NCBI RefSeq assembly: GCF_900105045.1 | Contig: NZ_LT629739.1 | Coordinates: 620,001-684,000, forward strand | From: Brevibacterium picturae | GTDB lineage: Bacteria; Actinomycetota; Actinomycetes; Actinomycetales; Brevibacteriaceae | DNA length: 64,000 bases | Direction of reading: 5' to 3' | In this document: piece by piece, positions 60,940 to 64,000 of the stretch | Numbering within the stretch: the first letter of the stretch is position 1 | How the letters are laid out: the number at the start of each line of letters is the position of its first letter | Position numbers and translations under genes: made by a program | Notes under the pieces: generated by a model | Told to the model about the DNA's origin: nothing | Seen by the model: only the letters and a program-made list of their open reading frames with translations | Database searches by the model: none

Positions 60940-62358
60940 TCAGTGACCCGATGCGGGCTGGCCGACCGCTTCCGCCTGGAGGTGACTGCGGGCCTCGGCG
61001 AGCATCCCCTCGCGCGTCGCGATCTTCACACGCTCACGCCCTTCGGCTTCACCCAGAGCCTTCTCGGCTGTCTCGACGCGGTGGTAGCCCTCCCAATCGA
61101 CGTAGTCGACACCCTTGGACTCGAACAGCTCAACGATCGCACTGTCATCCGGATATACCGGATCGGTCAGCACACCAGCGGCCCGGTCATCGAGGATGTG
61201 ACCAATCGTCTCCAGGGCATCACCCTTGGTATGACCGATCAGACCGACAGGGCCGCGCTTGATCCAGCCAGTCGCATACACACCCTGGACCACATCAGCC
61301 TCGGCGGAGGCCTTCTGATCGTCTGCGTCGACGACCCGACCCTCGTGGTTCGGAATGACTCCTCTGCCCGAGTCGAACGGCAGCTGCGGCAACGCAGTGC
61401 CTGCATAGCCGATGGCCCGATACACGGCGCCGATGTCCCAATCATGGAAAGTACCGGTACCGACAACGCCACCAGAACCATCGAGTTCCATCCGTTCCGT
61501 GCGCAGCCCCGTGACCTTCTCCTCGCCGAGGATGGCGACCGGAGAATGGAGGAAGTGCAGGTGCAGACGACGCTTGGCTCCGACCGGCTCACGCATCGTG
61601 AAGTCGGTCAGTGTCTTCGCGACCTGCTTGGTCTGGTTGTTCGATTCGATCGCTTCCAACGACCCATCATCGAACTCATAGTCTTCGGGATAGACGATGA
61701 TGTCGACGTCCTTGACATGGCCAAGTTCACGCAGCTCAAGAGGGGTGAACTTCGCCTGAGCAGGACCGCGCCGGCCGAAGACGTGTACGTCCGTGACCTT
61801 CGAGTCCTTCAACCCCTCGTAGACGTGATCGGGAATCTCAGTGGTGTGCATGTCATCGGCCTGCTTCGCCAGCACCCGAGCCACGTCGAGAGCCACATTT
61901 CCATTGCCGATGACGGCGACCTGCTCAGCATCCAGCGGCCATGTCTGTCCCACATCAGGATGCGAGTCGTACCAGTTGACGAAGTCCGCAGCACCATAGG
62001 AACCCGGCAGATCCACACCAGGAAGACTCAACGAAGCATCGATGAAGCAGCCGGTGGAGAAGATCACCGCATCATAACGGTCCGTCAGCTCCTCCAGATT
62101 GATATCAACGCCGTATTCTACATTGGAGAACAGGCGGATGTCTCCCCGATCGAGGACCTTGATCAAAGCGTTGATGATGCCCTTGATCCGCGGATGATCC
62201 GGAGCCACCCCGTAGCGGACCAACCCGAACGGAGTCGGCAGACGCTCGAAGAGATCAATGCTGATCTCGAAGTCACGCTCGGCCTTGGTCAGCAGATCGG
62301 CCGCATAGATCCCGGCAGGACCGGCACCCACTATGGCCACACGGAAGGGACGCGTCAT
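60940..62358 (-). CDS. Ferredoxin/flavodoxin-NADP+ reductase, FprA type (copy 2)
   Basis: I place the start at the ATG at 62358 (472 residues, MTRPFRVAIVGAGPAGIYAA), with AGAGGTG upstream rather than the GTG 6 nt earlier. All FAD and NADP motifs of copy 1 are retained (GAGPAGIYAAD, GNGNVALDVARVL, FGRRGPAQAKFT). Divergence is concentrated in the C-terminal third and at codon third positions. No ferredoxin gene adjoins. It is a monocistronic-looking gene 99 bp upstream of the RelA/SpoT-domain gene. Its electron partner could be FdxA or an unlinked protein. Confidence 0.93.
   Translation of the reverse strand: MTRPFRVAIVGAGPAGIYAADLLTKAERDFEISIDLFERLPTPFGLVRYGVAPDHPRIKGIINALIKVLDRGDIRLFSNVEYGVDINLEELTDRYDAVIFSTGCFIDASLSLPGVDLPGSYGAADFVNWYDSHPDVGQTWPLDAEQVAVIGNGNVALDVARVLAKQADDMHTTEIPDHVYEGLKDSKVTDVHVFGRRGPAQAKFTPLELRELGHVKDVDIIVYPEDYEFDDGSLEAIESNNQTKQVAKTLTDFTMREPVGAKRRLHLHFLHSPVAILGEEKVTGLRTERMELDGSGGVVGTGTFHDWDIGAVYRAIGYAGTALPQLPFDSGRGVIPNHEGRVVDADDQKASAEADVVQGVYATGWIKRGPVGLIGHTKGDALETIGHILDDRAAGVLTDPVYPDDSAIVELFESKGVDYVDWEGYHRVETAEKALGEAEGRERVKIATREGMLAEARSHLQAEAVGQPASGH
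61520..61639. repeat. 120-bp tract identical to 43575-43694
   Basis: This is the copy-2 side of the first identical tract shared by the two fprA genes. Confidence 0.9.
61928..62076. repeat. 149-bp tract identical to 43983-44131
   Basis: This is the copy-2 side of the second identical tract shared by the two fprA genes. A 56-bp identical stretch (61847-61902) lies beside it. Confidence 0.9.
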
Positions 62359-62497
62359 TCTCACACCTCTCTAGTAAGTCATCTCCAATTGTATCGGCAA
62401 TGAAGGACCTCCTAACAAACACGTGACGAAACTCGCATTCCCATCCCATCTGTCAGACCGGGGCGGAATCCGGCCGCGACATCATTAGACTCTGCAT

Positions 62498-63412
62498 GTG
62501 AGCCCAGATCCGAGCCCAGACGAGAACGCCATCCGCAGATCCGGACTGGTCAACGGCCTCTCCGCCTACCTGCTGTGGGGTCTCATCCCGCTCCTGTTCG
62601 CGGCCGCCGCACCGACCGGAGCCCTCGAACTCGTGTCACATCGCGTCATCTGGTCACTGCTCTTCTGTGCCGTCCTCCTGATCTTCACCGGCGGCTTCCA
62701 ACGCACGTGGCAGGTCGTCCGGTCCGGTCGCACATTCTGGCTGCTGGCCTTGGCCGCTATCCTCATCGCCATCAATTGGACGGCGTTCGTCTATGGGGTC
62801 GAGACTGGCCACCTCGTCGAGGTGTCACTGGGCTATTACCTCAACCCCCTGATCTCCATCGGCCTGGGTGTCATCTTCCTCGGTGAGAAGCTGCGCCCCC
62901 TGCAGTGGACTGCCGCCGGGTTCGGACTGATCGCCGTCATCATCGTCGGCGTCGGCCTCGGCCGCATGCCGTATCTCTCGTTCACGGTGGCCCTGTCCTT
63001 CGGACTCTACGGACTGGTGAAGAACAAGGTGGGCAATCGGGTCGGCGCCCTGGAGGGAATGACCGTCGAGTCCGCCGTGCTGGCCGTACCCAGCGCCATC
63101 TTCCTTCTCATCCTCGGAGCTCAGGGGCTGTCCACATTCACCGGATTCGGGGCCAGCCACGTCATCATCATCCTTGTCACCGGTCCGGCAACCGCGATTC
63201 CTCTGATCCTCTTCAGCGCGGCGGCCAGAAGGATCCCCTTGTCCTGGGTGGGCATGCTGCAGTACATCACTCCGACGATGCAGTTCATCACCGGCGTCTT
63301 CATTCTCGGAGAGATGATGTCGACAACCCGCTGGGTCGGCTTCTTCGTCATCTGGATCGCGGTGCTCCTTCTCTGCATCGACCTCGTCCGCCACAGTCGC
63401 CGCAAGCTGTAG
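62498..63412 (+). CDS. rarD: RarD-type EamA-family transporter
   Basis: The 304-residue protein starts at a GTG 6 nt after TAGACT, so the mRNA is probably leaderless. The N-terminus (LVNGLSAYLLWGLIPLLFAA) and the segment LELVSHRVIWSLLFCAVLL are diagnostic of RarD, a ten-helix drug/metabolite transporter. About ten membrane helices are visible, and the C-terminus is basic (VRHSRRKL). The substrate is unknown; RarD was named from chloramphenicol sensitivity in other bacteria. A 16-bp direct repeat begins 12 nt before its stop (63401-63416 and 63425-63440). Confidence 0.92.
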   Translation: MSPDPSPDENAIRRSGLVNGLSAYLLWGLIPLLFAAAAPTGALELVSHRVIWSLLFCAVLLIFTGGFQRTWQVVRSGRTFWLLALAAILIAINWTAFVYGVETGHLVEVSLGYYLNPLISIGLGVIFLGEKLRPLQWTAAGFGLIAVIIVGVGLGRMPYLSFTVALSFGLYGLVKNKVGNRVGALEGMTVESAVLAVPSAIFLLILGAQGLSTFTGFGASHVIIILVTGPATAIPLILFSAAARRIPLSWVGMLQYITPTMQFITGVFILGEMMSTTRWVGFFVIWIAVLLLCIDLVRHSRRKL

Positions 63413-63466
63413 CCGCTCCAGCTGCGCAAGCTGTAGCCGCCGGACCAGAACTCCTCACATGATCTC

Positions 63467-63513
63467 TTGACACGACTCTTGGTTCCATGGTTAGTTGGTT
63501 CAGTAACTAACCA
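63467..63513 (+). promoter_or_regulatory. GntR promoter with overlapping operator
   Basis: A consensus -35 TTGACA (63467-63472) is followed after 17-18 bp by GTTAGT/TTAGTT (63490-63496). The -10 lies within the left arm of an inverted repeat with 9-bp arms TGGTTAGTT (63488-63496) and AACTAACCA (63505-63513) and an 8-bp spacer. This is the usual arrangement for autorepression by a YtrA-type GntR protein. Confidence 0.7.
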
Positions 63514-63530
63514 ACACACATGGAGCTGAT

Positions 63531-63932
63531 GTGATCGACGAAGCCAAGCCACTGTTCGCACAGATCGCCGAGCAGGTCGAAGACTCGATCATCAACGGCA
63601 CCCTGCCGGAGATGTCCCGAGCACCATCGACGAACGAGCTCTCAAGCTTCTACTCGATCAACCCCGCGACTGCGGCCAAGGGAGTCAACCAGCTCGTGGC
63701 CAAAGGTGTCCTCGAGAAACGACGCGGCATCGGAATGTTCGTGAAGGAAGGAGCCCGAACATTGCTCATCAACGAATACAGGACCGCCTTCTCCGACAAC
63801 TTCATCGCACCACTCCTCTCCGAAGCGAACAGGCTCGGACTCGAGCGCGATGATGTCATCACACTCATTGCCGAACGCTCCCAGGAGATCGGCACCTCCC
63901 ACACCCTCGACCCGACCGCTACGAAGGGATGA
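63531..63932 (+). CDS. GntR-family regulator, YtrA subfamily
   Basis: The 133-residue protein starts at GTG (MIDEAKPLFAQIAEQVEDSI), with TGGAGCTG upstream. The winged helix contains SRAPSTNELSSFYSINPATAAKGVNQLVAKGVLEKRRGIGMFV. The short helical C-terminus is the YtrA form, which dimerises without a large ligand domain. It precedes an ABC transporter ATPase gene by 3 nt, the classical YtrA-type gene order. It probably represses the operon through the inverted repeat overlapping its promoter. Confidence 0.93.
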   Translation: MIDEAKPLFAQIAEQVEDSIINGTLPEMSRAPSTNELSSFYSINPATAAKGVNQLVAKGVLEKRRGIGMFVKEGARTLLINEYRTAFSDNFIAPLLSEANRLGLERDDVITLIAERSQEIGTSHTLDPTATKG

Positions 63933-63935
63933 AAG

Positions 63936-64000
63936 ATGACCTCCGTCATCGACGTACGCGATCTCACGAAGACGTACAAGCAGACCGCCGCTCTCGACCA
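63936..64000 (+). CDS. ABC transporter ATP-binding protein (5' part, cut by window edge)
   Basis: An ATG at 63936 opens MTSVIDVRDLTKTYKQTAAL, the usual first strands of an ABC ATPase (V-x-DLTKTY-x4-ALD). Only 21 complete codons are present, so the Walker motifs are not visible. It lies 3 nt past the GntR stop. With a YtrA regulator it is probably a peptide- or bacitracin-type efflux or sensing ABC system, but the rest of the operon is outside the window. Confidence 0.8.
   Translation, partial: MTSVIDVRDLTKTYKQTAALD

Overview
This window is from a high-GC Gram-positive bacterium, most likely Micrococcales and probably a Brevibacterium-like organism. The support is inference from gene content: a FurA-KatG pair, a class III actinobacterial PfkA, a FdxA/FprA electron-transfer pair, an APS-type CysH, GTG/TTG starts, and many genes whose start codon lies 6-8 nt after a TANNNT -10 element (leaderless mRNAs). 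I see no insertion sequence, prophage, CRISPR array, rRNA gene or replication origin. It reads as ordinary core chromosome with small accessory modules.

Region 1 (1-33190, core genes mostly on the minus strand). In transcription order the backbone is tRNA-Trp, secE, nusG, rplK, rplA, then rplJ, rplL, then rpoB, rpoC, then rpsL, rpsG, fusA, tuf, then rpsJ, rplC and the start of rplD. This is the classical rif/str/S10 supercluster. Unrelated modules sit at three operon boundaries. Between rplA and rplJ are a GAF regulator, an aldehyde dehydrogenase and a zinc alcohol dehydrogenase. Between rplL and rpoB are three overlapping genes for related membrane proteins, a metallo-beta-lactamase-fold hydrolase and a double GNAT protein. 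Between rpoC and rpsL are furA-katG, a glycosyltransferase remnant, a DUF1707 protein and pfkA. Strong hairpins punctuate most boundaries.

Region 2 (33317-42930, envelope and metabolism). A metallophosphoesterase membrane protein lies beside a compact operon of two MaoC/hot-dog dehydratase-like proteins and murB. Next come an ATP-grasp ligase-like gene with a NylB-like serine hydrolase, an MFS transporter and an FAD amine/amino-acid oxidase-like protein.

Region 3 (43007-52015, sulfur assimilation). A tightly overlapped minus-strand operon runs sir-cysH-cysD-cysN-cobA-fdxA-fprA. It covers sulfate activation, APS reduction, sulfite reduction, the first siroheme step and a ferredoxin/reductase pair that could feed electrons to the sulfite reductase. 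A sirohydrochlorin chelatase gene, cotranscribed with an aldo/keto reductase, lies just upstream. Sulfate uptake and a stand-alone precorrin-2 dehydrogenase are not in the window.

Region 4 (52016-64000). This holds a lipoprotein, an alpha/alpha-toroid protein, tRNA-Met, tRNA-Thr, a GDPD phosphodiesterase, a permease/M20 amidohydrolase pair, a DUF1992 protein, tRNA-Tyr, a YajQ-family protein, a TetR regulator, a RelA/SpoT-domain protein, a second fprA paralogue, a RarD-type transporter, and a YtrA-type GntR regulator followed by an ABC transporter ATPase cut by the window end. The two fprA genes share perfectly identical DNA tracts inside otherwise diverged sequence, which points to gene conversion over about 18 kb.
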